From: Malania oleifera
Lineage: Eukaryota; Streptophyta; Magnoliopsida; Santalales; Ximeniaceae
NCBI RefSeq assembly: GCF_029873635.1
Contig: NC_080427.1
Location: forward strand, 70,730,848-70,794,847
Direction of reading: 5' to 3'
DNA length: 64,000 bases
The notes under the pieces are model-generated. The model ran no database searches. It saw only the letters and a program-made list of their open reading frames with translations, and was not told the origin of the DNA. Of this stretch, positions 32,118 to 44,222 are shown in pieces. Both the position numbers and the translations under genes were made by a program. Positions within the stretch are counted from its first letter, which is position 1; every line of letters starts with the position of its first letter.

Positions 32118-35100
32118 TATCGCGAAGTCTTCCTGTGCAGGGCAGAAACACCATAGGAGTGTTGCCCTGGGGTACGCGAACTAGAAAAGGTGAGTTTTTA
32201 AAATAATGTTTTCATGGAAAACAAAGTGTATGGAGTCTCCACTAACCATTTAGTGTTGTTAGAACACATAACTACTACCCCATTAAGGGTAGAATCGATC
32301 TACATTACCAGAGTTAGGCTCAGTAGTTCGCTTACGCAAGGGGAAGGTATTAGCACTCCCTACACGCTCGTCCTTACGAACGACACCTAATTAATAAAAA
32401 AGCATCCCATTAATCGAATTTAATAAGCCTTTAAAATTTACACCCTTTCAAAAAGTATAAAGAAATGCAAAAAATGAATACTACATAGATATTCCCTCAC
32501 AACCGAGGCATACCATACTTCAAAAAGCTCATGCCTCCCTTTTAAATCATTGGGATGGAAAATCGAGATAATAATATACAAAAATACACTCCTGGAATTT
32601 TATTTTATTTTTTTAATTTCTAGGAATTTTCAAAGTAGGAATAATATTCCGAGAAGTTTTTAAAATTTATTCGGGATGAAAAGTTTGCAAAATGATTTTC
32701 AAATTTTAAAATATTTTTCTTGATTTTTCTCTATTTTTCTGAATTCTTCAAAATTTCCAAAACTTTTGAATTAAATAGAAAAAAAAGACAATTAAACAAA
32801 AACAACAAAGATGGAGTCAAAATATTTTTAGGATTTTCACTTGAATTTTTTGAATTTTTTTTGTCATTTTTCTGAAATTTTTATGAATTTTTATAGGTTC
32901 TTAAAAGTTTAAATATAAAATAAAATAAAGGGCTAAATCGGTTTCATTCCAGTTTAGAGGACCCAATCGGTTCAGGGAGAAAACTGGTCAAAAGCGAAGG
33001 GTTAACCTGTTTAAGGTCCAGTCAAGACCATGCCATGCGTCAACGCTGGATTGGAGGAGTGATAAAAGCTTGGATGGTCTACCTAGCATCATCCTGGCCA
33101 TAGGCAATTAAGAGAATCAGATGGTTGTGGGGAAGCATGTTTGTTTTAATGCGCATAGGGAATAGGTGACCAACGTGTCACCTGGCACATGGAGGGGCGG
33201 ATTCTGAAGAGACATCATACCCAGGGCCATCTCAGTCATTGATGAGGAACAAGATCCAATGGCAAAGGGTGGCATCAACATGGATTGATGACGCGACCAA
33301 CCCTTAGTCGTGTTATGAGATCTAGATCATACGGTCATCAATATGTTGCACACAGATTGCCCATGTGGTCGGATCTTGATTGTACACAGAAAGCACAATG
33401 TGAATGGCAAAGATTCAACCACATTGCCCCTTCATCGAATGGCAAATAAGACGCCACGCATCCTGATCTTGTGCCTCCGAAGTTGGTGATACTAAAACCA
33501 AAAATTTTTGGTTTCCTTATTTTTCATTTTCTGTTTTCCTTTCTCCACTTCCTTTCTCTTGTTCTCTCATGTTCCTCTCTTCTTGCCTCTCTGTTCGTTC
33601 GAACAGTCACAGAAACCCTAGTGGTTTCTACCTCTTCTTCTCTCACCTCCTCTCTATATATAACCTCCTCGAATGAAAAGCCCTAGCTTTCCTATTCTTA
33701 CTTGTGAAGCCACAATCTTCTTTAAAACCATCTCCCTCTTTTGTGATCCAAAACTCTTTTTTGAAATTCCAAACTCTTCCCTTTGTTTTCCTACGCCCGA
33801 AGAAATACATGACCATCCCTGACCTCAAAACAAAACCAAATTCGTTGACCATCCTTTTAAGATTGTCTCTAATCCCTCTGCAAGGCCAAGGATGAACCTG
33901 GAGATCCAAGGTCTTTCAGATCTGGAAAGATCTGAACCCTCAGAGACTATGGCTTTTTTTGCAATAGATAAGTTTTAACCCTCCTCCTTTTGCTTGCAAT
34001 TTTTTTTTTTTTTGTTATTTTTGCTGTGAAACATACTGGTGATGTGTGTGATGTGTACTACATTGATTTGTGTGTTGATGATGGGGTGTGTTGTTACTTG
34101 TTAAGGCTTCATATTCGAGGCCTATGATTTGGTATCTGGTTGTAGGGTTGAATACGAGTGAAATCATCTTTGGCTCAGCGAGTTGGGGTGATTCAAACCA
34201 AGGTTGACTCGCACGAGTCAACCCAGGTGGGTTATGTAAGATTAGATGAACCCGAGCGAGCCACGTGGGCTGTATCACGTGGGGGTCACATGTAGGTTTT
34301 GTCACGTGCAGGTCACGTACGTGTTTTTTGAGGTTGCTCATTAAATGGACTGAAGTGTTTAAAAAAGAATGGGCTTTGGGGGGTTAGTTTAAAATCAATG
34401 GGTTGGATTAGTTAAAAATACAACCCCGGGTTATATTTTTTTTTTTAAAAAAAGGCTAGCCCAGGGTCAGGTTTTCAAATGGGTTTAGGGGTTTTAAAAA
34501 ATGATGTTGGGCCAGGGAGATTTTAAAATAGATGGACTGGGTTAAAAGGTTTAAAAGGGCTCGGCCTAGTTAAATCCTTAAAACAAAATGGGCTAGGGTG
34601 AGTTTTCAAATTGGCTTAGGTTTAAAAGTGAAAATAGGGCCAGGGGTGTTTAAACAAAACTTGGGTGGAGGTATTTTAAGAAAAGGATTCCGCTCGGTTA
34701 TCTTTAAAACAAAATGGGCTTGAGGGTGACTTCAAAACGGATCTATAGGTCTGATTTGAGGGTGTTGAACCAAAACTTAGATTCAGGTATGGGGAAGTGG
34801 GTACGGGTCTAGTCCAAAGTTCAAATTCAAGCACGAGCATGAAACCTAGTAGAAATAATTCCTACTCTCACATTCGTACACCACTATTCAAATGAATTGA
34901 ATGATTACAAGAGTGATGGTTTCGAATTTTACCCCCTTATTCTCTTTCCTCTTGTCTTTCCATGTCTATTCCGAACGTCTGGTCTAGTATGTCTATGCTA
35001 GGTGAACAGACGAGTTCTGCTTCTCTATTGTTCTACTGTTGTGCTTGTCTGTAATCTCTATTCCTCTCCAAGGTTGTGCAATTTGACAGAATCTCTCTTA

Positions 35101-36007
35101 GTTCTTGTAGAGTCCCTCTAACTTTCATTCTTTCTTCTTCTCTTCTCCTTCCCGGCTCTACAATTCAACAAAGTTTCACTCTTCCTCTTTGAATTCTGCA
35201 ATTTCTTGCAAATTATCCTCACTTCTCTCAATTTCTCTTTTTTCCTCTCAACTTTTGTAGAGTGTTCTGTGCCTCAGTGGGTTTCTAGCTACAGTGTGAG
35301 CCTCCCTATTTATAGGGAGGCTCTGGGTGATTTGGCGCAAAAAGCTCTAACAGAATTCCCCTCCAACCAACCTAGCTAAGAATATTTATATTCTTTTTCA
35401 CATGTGATTTTCTATTAACTACATTTTTATTCTATTTTTGAATTTCATTTTCTATCCAATGTGTAATTTTCCTTTGTGCGCAGGTGATCCTTGGAGTGGA
35501 GGATTGGAGGGCTTGGAATCTTGGCAAGGTTACATTTTAGAGATGGAGGGCTTTTATATCATTTCTTGTACTTTCCTTTTTTGTAATTTTTGAATTTCCT
35601 TTGCATGTTGATGTATCCCTGATTCCCCTTTCCTGCAACTACTGTTTGTAACATTCCCTTGTAAGCACTTTTGTGCATACTTTCCCTATACTTTTCTATT
35701 GTAACTTTTCTTTTTTTTATTTTCATCTGCAACCTTATTTTACTTTCCCTATAACATTCTATAAATATGTACACACGTGTCTTCTCCTAAATAAAAATTA
35801 TGATGTATGCATGTTTTAACCGTGACTCCAGGGCTGACCAATTTTGAACAAAAAAAACCTTAGTTAATAGAACCTGATTTTAATATCCAAACAAAATCGC
35901 AGTTTTAAAATTATCAGACCTAAAATCAAATACATGACTTAGTGACTGCAAAACTTAGTTTAATATTTAACACTTTGATTTAAAGGAATCGATTTCAAAA
36001 TCCTATA
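32118..36007 (-). repeat. G1 5' LTR, downstream portion
   Basis: From the presumed end TCGCGATA (32118-32125) to the CTATA duplication. With 55013-55494 the LTR measures about 4.4 kb. Its last 500 bases (32118-32620) are an inverted relative of 57860-58359: both have a segment with GGCATACCAT (plus strand 32508) or GCATGGTATGCC (58012), and the ACC.TTCGTA..ACGGACG-like block. A TA-rich stretch at 33653-33662 could be a second promoter. Short plus-strand ORFs near 33471-33909 are not genes. Confidence 0.7.
35301..35320 (-). promoter_or_regulatory. Palindromic TATA region of the G1 LTR
   Basis: CCTCCCTATTTATAGGGAGG: 8-base inverted arms around the TATA box (TATAAATA on the minus strand). This is the best promoter candidate of G1. 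Confidence 0.55.
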
Positions 36008-36879
36008 TGGTAGGCTCACCAAGGCTTGGATCCTTAACTACCAAAAATAATATTTATAAAACCTAACTTAATTCCAAGTTCAGTAGAAAGTGAGGAAGTC
36101 GGGTATCGATCCACAGGGATTAGAGTGCAATTATCAACCTTGTTGGCCTTACAAGGCTTAAAATCTTGTTATCTTGTTTTGATGCTAAAAAAACAAGTGA
36201 AATTTAATGTATTTGTATGAGTAATGATATTTTAGGGATCATATATGAGAAAGCAAGTTCAAAGTGCTCACAAGGATCAAATGAAGCTTAAAAGAGTCAA
36301 AGCATGGATTTAAAGATGATATATTAAACCTTGAAGAAATTGAGGGCATGAATGAGTTGTTGAAAGCCAAGGAATATTAAAGTCAAAAGATCCAAAGAAA
36401 GGCAAAGTGAGAAAGCTCAAAGAATATGGAAGCTTGAAGAAAATATGGACTCAATCCAAGGACAAAGCATGAAGACTCAAGAACCTAGAATGTTAATGTC
36501 TTAGAAGTCTCATGTAAGTGCTTTAATGTTTAAACTATCGTTTGGAATATTTTGAAGCTCTTAGGTTAAGTTCTTGGACCTAGATACCTTTTAACATACT
36601 TGGAAATACTTGGAAAATATTTATATAAGGTTAAAATTTATTTTAAAAGGGTTAGAATCATTTTTGGAATGAAAAGCATCAAAAAGAGTGTTTCCAAATG
36701 CTGTCAGTTTTTATGCATCCGAATGGAGGTGAATTTTTTTCTATCAAAAACTCCTTATTTTAAAATGTGTTCAAAATGGAAGTTTTAGTATTTTGTCTTA
36801 AATTTATTTTGACACCAAGAAAACTTAATTTAGAGTTATATCAAAAAAGTTATGGCCAAAACACTGAAGCGGGGTCACT

Positions 36880-37170
36880 GTTGTCAGATATCTGAACACT
36901 ATTCACGGAAGGCACTTCAGCTGTCTAAACAGCACACAGAACCACTTCAAACGTCTGAACTCAACATTTCAAACGTCTGAAGGTTTTTGGGACAAAAATA
37001 AAAGAGGCAGTAGCTGTTCAGATGACTGAACGCGACACTTCAGATATTTGAACTTGACACTTCAGACGTTTGAACCCTCTCTTTAGACATCTGACCCTAT
37101 GTCCAGTTCAATTTTTAAGGGGTTTTAGGAACTTCAGATGACTGAACTCGACTCTTTAGAAATTTGAACA
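36880..37170 (+). repeat. U3 motif array of S2 (CAGACGACTGAAC type)
   Basis: About ten copies, for example CAGATATCTGAAC (36886), CAAACGTCTGAAC (36947) and CAGATGACTGAAC (37018). Confidence 0.55.
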
Positions 37171-37296
37171 CTGTTCAACGGATAAATTTTAAAATTCTAA
37201 TATTTTAAAATATAGCCGTTTTGAGCTCCAATTTTTCTAACAACTTGGGAAACTCTCTAAGGAAACTTTTGCAACATGGAAACAAGTTTGAAAGCC

Positions 37297-37304
37297 TATA
37301 AATA
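37297..37304 (+). promoter_or_regulatory. TATA box of S2
   Basis: TATAAATA followed by CATGG, the same context as 36-43. Confidence 0.5.
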
Positions 37305-37827
37305 CATGGTTTTGCAAATCAAAATACATCCAAGAATTGAAAATTTTGTTTTGAGAAGCTGAAAGCACTCTTGTTCTTACAAGTTCTCATGCTCACTCAT
37401 TGCAAAACTCTTTTGCTAAGATATTCTGAAGTGCTAATCCTTCCTCCTCTGAATTCCTACTACTTAATCCTCATCTAAGAAGGATATTGGTGAATTCTAC
37501 ACTTGAGCTTCATTCTATTTCATATTAATATTTTACATTGAAATATATAGTGCTGAAATTGTACTAACTTGCTTTTTGAGAAAGTATACTTGTACGCAGT
37601 TCTTATCTTTTGTTTCTTGTAGTTCTTTGATGTTCCAAGGATTGTTTGGATCGTTGTCTAAGCAAAGGGACATTGCTTAGAGAGGCGGGCTCTAGCCTAA
37701 AGGAGTGACCGAACGAGGTGACATCGTTTGGAGAGGCAGCCTCTAGCCTTAACAAAGGAGTGTTGTAAAGGTTTTTTCCACTCGTCAACGGAACAGGTTT
37801 AGTGAATCCTTTGGTGGTTGCCAAAGG

Positions 37828-37860
37828 CGAGGACGTAGGCTGTGTTGAAGTCGAACCTCG
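37828..37860 (+). other. LTR leader hairpin, copy 5
   Basis: Arms CGAGG (37828-37832) and CCTCG (37856-37860) pair perfectly. The loop starts ACGTAGGC. Confidence 0.5.
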
Positions 37861-39256
37861 TAAAAATATCCATCTCACTCTCTCTTTTCCTATTCTTTAC
37901 TTTCAGTGCATATTTACATTACGTGGATGGTTTAAATTTGAAAATCATATAAACTACATATATTTGGAAATCAAACAAACTTAAGGTTTAATTTTGATTT
38001 GGGTTGTGGAAACCGAAAGGGAGTACGTTGGTTACACCATATCTTGCGGAAACCATACGGGAGTACGTTACTTGGTTAACATGCCAAAGATAAATTTACC
38101 AAGAGTTTATTTGAATTCTAAATATTTGGAAAGAGTGATTGGATTCATTTATACAGGGTTTTACATCAGCAAGCATAAATTCTCATTCACTACAGGGCTT
38201 GGTTCAAATTTGGCTAATATCAATAAACAACCATTTTGAGTTTTTATATTAAATAAGTGCTGAATACTTTATATCTTGGTTTGGTTGTTTGTTGTTTAAC
38301 TTATACTTGGCAAATAAATTGATTGTTTGGCTCGAAGATAATGTTTAATTGATTGGTTGTTTAATTGTGTTATTGATTGGATAAAAGAACTAAGTTCTTA
38401 AGTAATTAAAGAATTAAACAAACAAGTCAAGAATTGGTTAAAAAAAATAAAGGAAGTTTAAAGTATCTTAAAAGGAATTAGAAGAAATTTTTAGAACCTA
38501 ATTCACCCCCCCCCCTCTTGGGAAGCTATTTCTAATTTGAAACCTTTTTCCAGATTAGTTTATTCAAGCTGTGTATAAAAAGAAGCATAAATGTGGGATT
38601 TTTGTGGTGTTTCTAACAACTAATGGAAAGCATGTAAAATCTAAAGTACCCTACTCCTACTTGAATTAGATGTTACACAACTTGCCTCCGACTACACTTC
38701 ACTAGCTATCCATAGAAGTACTAACCCAAGAATCTCAAGCCAAGTAGGAGAGTGTCATTTGAGCGCACAAGGTAGTAAGGGTGCACCAACCGTCCGGAGC
38801 ACGGTTGGGAACCAGAGTATACCCTGTGTGAATAATCACGAACACCTCTACGGTTCCGTAGCCAACTACTTTTATTTGGTAGAGACTGTAGTAGTGCTTA
38901 TCCTTATTGAAAATCTTTCATTAGAATCAAAGCAATAAATTGAAAGTAGTAAATGAAAGCGATTAAAAGAAAACATATAAATGAAATCAGTAAATTGAAA
39001 GCATGTAAAAATCATCCCTTGGTATTCAAGTTGTCTCTCACAAACAACTATCCATGCAATGGAATTACCATCTAATCTACTCAAAAAATACGAGAGCGCC
39101 ACTGGTTGTCACAAGCCATCGAACACCTCTTGCATAATCTAGAACTAATATTGAAATCAAAACCAACTAATGTATATTGGCTCTCGATGGTGTTCTAGGT
39201 CTGTCACTAACCTAAAACTAGTCGAAGAGGAACACCTAGAACATATTCGTAGCTAA

Positions 39257-39264
39257 TATTTATA
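39257..39264 (-). promoter_or_regulatory. TATA box, 3' LTR of B
   Basis: TATAAATA on the minus strand; same in the 5' LTR at 54248. Confidence 0.45.
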
Positions 39265-39995
39265 CCTATTAGGGTTTACAAGGTTTGAATTTTGAAATAT
39301 GAAAGTTTAGCACAAAATCATGCACAAACAATTGTCGCTGGAGAACAGGTCGCACCCCTATTTCTGCTCATCGAGATCTAGACCTTGTCGCCCCTCAAAG
39401 TCTTGCTGGTCGAACTGCTAGTCGAGATGCTAGTTGAGATCTAGACCAGGTCGCCCATCAAGGTCTTTCTAGTTTAGCACTTGGTCGAGACTCTCAGTCT
39501 TTCAATCTTCAGTTTAGCTCAGGAACTCAACCTGGTCACCCCTCAAGGTCTTCCTAGTCGACACTTGGTCAAGACTCTAGGTATTTTTGGGCTCAATAAG
39601 CTTCAGTATCTCGAATTGGTCACCCTTGAGGGTTACATGGTCAAACCTTACAGCATTTCTTCTTCAATCTAAACCTTGGAGTCTGCAGCTTTTGCCTTGG
39701 TCGCCCCTTGCACTAGTTGGTTGCACCACATGATCAAACATAGTCTTTTTTTCTTTCTTTTTGTGTGTTAAAGCATTAGGAGTTCGGCTAGATAGCTTAT
39801 TTGAGCTTTAAGTATCTCAAATACTTCCTTGGCTTCTTGTATTGCTTAACTTCTCCATTTTAACCTGTTTTTCCTTAAACACGAACAAATCTTGCATAAC
39901 TCTGAAATATGATAACGAAGAGCATATATATAATAAAAGAATACAAAAACAAAGGTAAGTGAGGGCCTAAAATCAAGCATTTTAGGGACTCATCA

Positions 39996-40008
39996 CAACC
40001 CCCAACTT
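39996..40008 (-). other. Polypurine tract of B
   Basis: AAGTTGGGGGTTG on the minus strand, adjoining the 3' LTR start TGATGAGTCC. Confidence 0.75.
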
Positions 40009-42209
40009 ACACTTTGCTAGTCCTTAAGAAATGAAAAAACTAAAAAAACTAAGAAAATCCTATCTATCTCCTCTTTCGTGGGAAACAAGGTTTCATTTAC
40101 CATATGCAATAAGGCTTTAAACCCCTTGGTTGCGCCTAGTGGATGAGTTGTAGTCTCTTGAGGGTTTCCAAGGCAATGCCCACAAACATCAACTCAGTGA
40201 ACATCAAATAATATTACATGCAACACACTCATGCCATTTTACATACAAGTATTTTCATACATGACTCCATTATACACACACTCCGTAGAAATTTACTCAT
40301 ACAAGGCTCTACAATACCTAGCCATAAAAAATAATACACTCATAAAGAATCACCAACAATTGCAATTCAAAGCTAATATTATCATGTAAATTCAAGCATA
40401 GATAGGTTACATCACAAGGCATGTGTAAAGTGTATGATTTGCCATGCTCAAGATACCCTTAGACACCTATAGAATAGTTGTCTTGATTCAACCTCACTAG
40501 TATACCCTAAAAAACATTCAAGAAAGATAAGTTCACTCTTATATATGAGGAAAAATGTCATGATCAAACATCCCACATATTTTGAAGAACTAACGTAAAA
40601 CATGGAGTAAACTAGTCTCATCAGAATGGGATCTAGCCAAACATGAGGTGTTGGGTCCTTCACCCTAGAATCTTCTCACCTACTCTCCACATTCAATCAA
40701 GACCACCCTAGATTGACCTATTCATAAGCCAGACGTGAATACAACTAATGCATCGGACAACTAAAGGGTTTTATAGAATCATGTGTTGTGTCCCTAGCTT
40801 GACCTTTTCATATATAGAGCAGGTACTCTACATAATTTTCATTTCTTTTTCTTTTTCTTCTACTCATTCCTTTTATTATTTTTATTTCATGGTCAGCTAG
40901 GACATTTTCACAACTTTTTATGTCTTCATATCACCAATGATACTTTAAGCTCAAAATAGGGTCCATGGACTAAGTTTGTTTCTAGAGGTGGCTCAATTTT
41001 CACATCTTAAGTAGGCTACAATACGTAGGTTTATATATTCCCACTAGACATCACCTCTAAGCTATCAAATGCAAGAACCGAGACAAGTGGGTAAAGAAAA
41101 TTCAGAAAGAAAGGGAAAGTTGAGTTCCGTAAAATCAAAGTTTGACGTCAACACATAAGAAATGAACGAATGGCTCAACAGTGCCTCACATCTCCACAGT
41201 TGTTTTCTCAGTGCTCTCAAGGAACCCTAAGCACTACAAATCACATATGAGTGCGGTTTTAGCCTTGTGATGTACCATGTGAATACAAGAGTTTACATAA
41301 CTACATTAATACAAATGCATCACTAGTGAACCCACATAGAGTCTTATATTTGTACATAGGCTATGTTATGTGAAACTACACACAAATAACTCACTACTTC
41401 GTTAGTGATCAAAATAAGGTCATACAACTGATAAGCCTATGCATGTAACATCTAGGTAATATAAGAGTATGTAAAGAGCATAACACATGTTAACATGGCA
41501 TAAACTACCCAGTGTTCATGAAAATATTTTAAAAAGTTGTCATTTTTGTGCTTTGAAATGTGCCATGTAGTGGTTTCCTACCCCCTACCCCCAATTCAAA
41601 ACTTCAGTGTCCTCACTGAAGTGTGGAAAGAAAGAACCTAAAAATCATGGGAGAGGAAACACGGCATGGTGCAATAAAAATTAGCCAGAGTACCTGCATA
41701 AGTAAGAAACATAAAATCCATACATCGCATGCAACAATACACTAAAACACAAAATACATGGAGATACCAAAAAGACCATGTGTTTTCATTTATATTCATA
41801 GGTAGTACAACGTATATAGATCATCAAGAGAAGAAGTACAACCCTTCCAAAAGCATGGTGATGTGCAAGAAAAAAGAAAATATAAATAAGAGAAAAGAGA
41901 CGAAAGAAAAAGAAACAAGACAATATATACATAGTGAGCGCTTCAAAAGAAAATCCCAAGAACTCACCTTGGCCTAATTTGAGCTAGTAGCACCCCCAAC
42001 TTACCTATGATCTACTCTAAGGACCCTAAACACATACTCTACAATGTACAGCCTAAGAACTCAAAGGAGAAATAACAATAAGAAATACAATTGGGTTGCC
42101 TCCTAGAAGCGCTAAGTTTATCGTCTTTAGCCCAACGTAATGAATGCTTAGGTCGAATTCACCCAGGTTTGGAAGGAAGGGTATCTTCCACCATTACCTC
42201 CTTAAACCA
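40009..42209 (-). other. Non-coding 3' region of B
   Basis: About 2.2 kb without a supportable gene in the place where RT, RNase H and integrase would stand. Near 42090 the plus strand has GGGTTGCCTCCTAGAAGCGC, a sequence I recognise as common next to this type of plant gypsy element. Confidence 0.55.
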
Positions 42210-42776
42210 CTATTTTATTACCCATAGTCTTCCCTTCAAGCTAGAGACCACGACATTAATAGCAAAGATTTGCTTATACGGGTCCTCCAAGCCAGATATG
42301 GAGAGGCTATCAGGCTGAAGTATATCCTCTAGAGGGTCCCGCCACATAATTGAGGGAGCCACTTCCTTAACACATTTATCAATCATATCAACTTCCAAAG
42401 CTTTGACCTTATATGGTGGATGTTGGGGAAGGAAGCAGGGGCTTCAACTTAAGTAATGGTGGGGCCTTGATGGCAGAACATGTTGGAACTCTAGAGAGAA
42501 TAGGAAGATTTTTTAACCTAGCTTTCTAGGGCCTTTTTTCTAGGTTAGGGGCCAACTCACCAATAGTAGAGACACACACACACAGGTACTCTAAACTTGA
42601 AGTAGAAGACTGATCAAACAAAGGCCTATCCTCAAGGGGATTTTTCAAAAGAGTCAAAGGGGCATCCTTCCCAACAACCTTGTCGATAATGTCTACATCT
42701 TCACATGAGGCGTCATATGATGGGTGCTGGGGGGCACGGAACACATTCAGCCGCAACTGCATGTCACCGAAGGATA
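42210..42776 (-). pseudogene. pol (PR, partial): B protease C-terminus to RT border, with a duplicated segment
   Basis: After the inserted element the frame resumes with SFGDMQLRLNVFRA (about 42770-42735), the C-terminal protease block of Athila-like elements. Then come EDVDIIDKVVGKDAPLTLL and PLEDRP (42700-42620) and a PPLLKLKPL segment (about 42440), which normally leads into RT. Instead of RT the sequence reads VDMIDKCVKEVAPSIMWRDP and PLEDIL (42395-42340), a second, divergent copy of the same segment. It ends at 42210. RT itself never begins. Confidence 0.6.
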
Positions 42777-43620
42777 TATCTTGTAGTGATCCAAAAAATA
42801 ATAATATAAATAAATAAATAAATAAATAAAATAAAATTAAATTAAATTACATTAAATAATTAACTAAATTAAATAATTAATTAAATAATGAAAATCATTA
42901 ATTAAATTATATAATAAAACATATTAATATAATATAATATAATATATTATTATAATATATAGTTAAGTAAAGATCCTGAAGCTCCAAGCTTTAGGATCCA
43001 TTTGGTTTCAATAGAGTTTCATGCCCCCCTTGAGAGTTCTTCCTGCGGCCAACACCTCTCTCCGTCTCCATCTCTCTCTCTCTCTTAACTTCTCTACGAA
43101 TTTGCAGCGGATAGAGAAACAGAAGATGTCGTTGGATTCCTAATTTCACTGACGAGATATCTATTGGAGCAAATTTGTTATGGAAGCAGCTTAGACACTA
43201 TTCCTAGGGTAAGGCAATTTTTTCCTAATATCTCAATTTTGCTTTTAATCTATCATTAAATCGATGATCGGGGAGCACCACGGTATCCTAATAGCGATTG
43301 TCGTCATTTTGCCTCGAGTAAATTTCCAATTGGGATTTTCTATGCCCCACTCCAAAGCGAGAGTGAGATTTTGGAAATTAGGTAAATTGGCTATATTTGA
43401 GGGTATAATTATTGATTTAAAATCTATGACCCTAGGAAATATTAAAATATTATTTTATTTAGGGTTGATTTAATGGAATTAGGATTTTTGATTCAGGGTC
43501 CAGGTGGACACCGCAGGTATTTTTTCGAGGTCCTTATTGGCGTAGTTCAAGAAACCAGGTAAGGGGAAAAATATATATTAAACTAGAATTTTTATGAATT
43601 TATTGGAAAATGAATTGTGT

Positions 43621-43628
43621 TATAAATA
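43621..43628 (+). promoter_or_regulatory. TATA box, 5' LTR Tekay-like
   Basis: TATAAATA, conserved at 47065 in the 3' LTR. Confidence 0.4.
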
Positions 43629-43978
43629 CATGTATATTTTTCGTACGGGTTTAAAATGCCAACCATTTAAATTATGTTTTTTTTTGAGTTTATGGCTGTT
43701 TATTAGATATGTATATGTGAAATTGAACTGATAAAAGTGATATATTTTTAGAATAATTATGCAAGAAATTAAAGGTATTTTTCTAGCATATGAATGTTAA
43801 ATGTGGGTTGGCTAATTTTCAGGCAATGTATTATAGCTAAATAGTGTGGCATGAGTAAATAGGAATGCTGTGTGGAAATATGATATATGTGTGAGATACA
43901 TGATATTCAGGAAATTATTTGAGTATGAAAATGTTATATGAAATATGCTGCATGTGAGTGTTAATGCAACCATGTAAA

Positions 43979-44222
43979 GCAGCTAAAAATGCTAGATAAA
44001 ACAGTTAAAAGATGTTGGGTAAATGTATAACAGCTAAAAAATGTTGGGTAAAACAGTTAAAAGATACTGAGTAAATATATGATAGTTGAAAAATGCTAGG
44101 TAAAATAGCTGAAAGATGCTGGGTAAATGTATGACAGCTGAAAGATGTTGGGTAAATGTATGATAACTGAAAAATGTTGGGTAAAAGAGCTGAAAGATGC
44201 TGAGTAAAACAGCTGAAAGAGC
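43979..44222 (+). repeat. Minisatellite in the LTR
   Basis: Alternating imperfect units built from GCTGAAAGATGCTGGGTAAA and ATGTATGACA, about 20-35 bases each. The matching array in the 3' LTR (47450-47575) is shorter. Confidence 0.75.

Larger units (their letters stand above)
36141..38540 (+). mobile_element. Solo copia LTR S2 with TSD
   Basis: 2400 bases starting TGTTGGCCTTAC, with duplications AACCT at 36136-36140 and 38541-38545. The uninterrupted sequence is visible at 51424-51440 (ATCAACCTTTTTCC), which proves the boundary. The last bases read TTTGA rather than CA, a terminal mutation. It has a motif array (36880-37170, CAGACGTCTGAAC type), TATA (37297) and leader hairpin (37828-37860). 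Confidence 0.9.
36008..39995 (-). repeat. 3' LTR of B (with solo LTR S2 inside)
   Basis: Parts 36008-36140 and 38546-39995 align with 51294-51430 and onward. TATA at 39257-39264 (minus). It carries repeated GGTCGAG/AGACTCT motifs at 39340-39720. Confidence 0.85.

Noticed and set aside
33471..33909. Plus- and minus-strand frames of 60-90 codons as small genes
   Set aside because: They overlap each other inside the G1 LTR, with pyrimidine-rich low-complexity DNA and no recognisable protein features.
33998..34014. Poly-T run as the tail of a SINE or an RNA polymerase III gene
   Set aside because: No A/B boxes or SINE body nearby, and similar homopolymers are common in this LTR.
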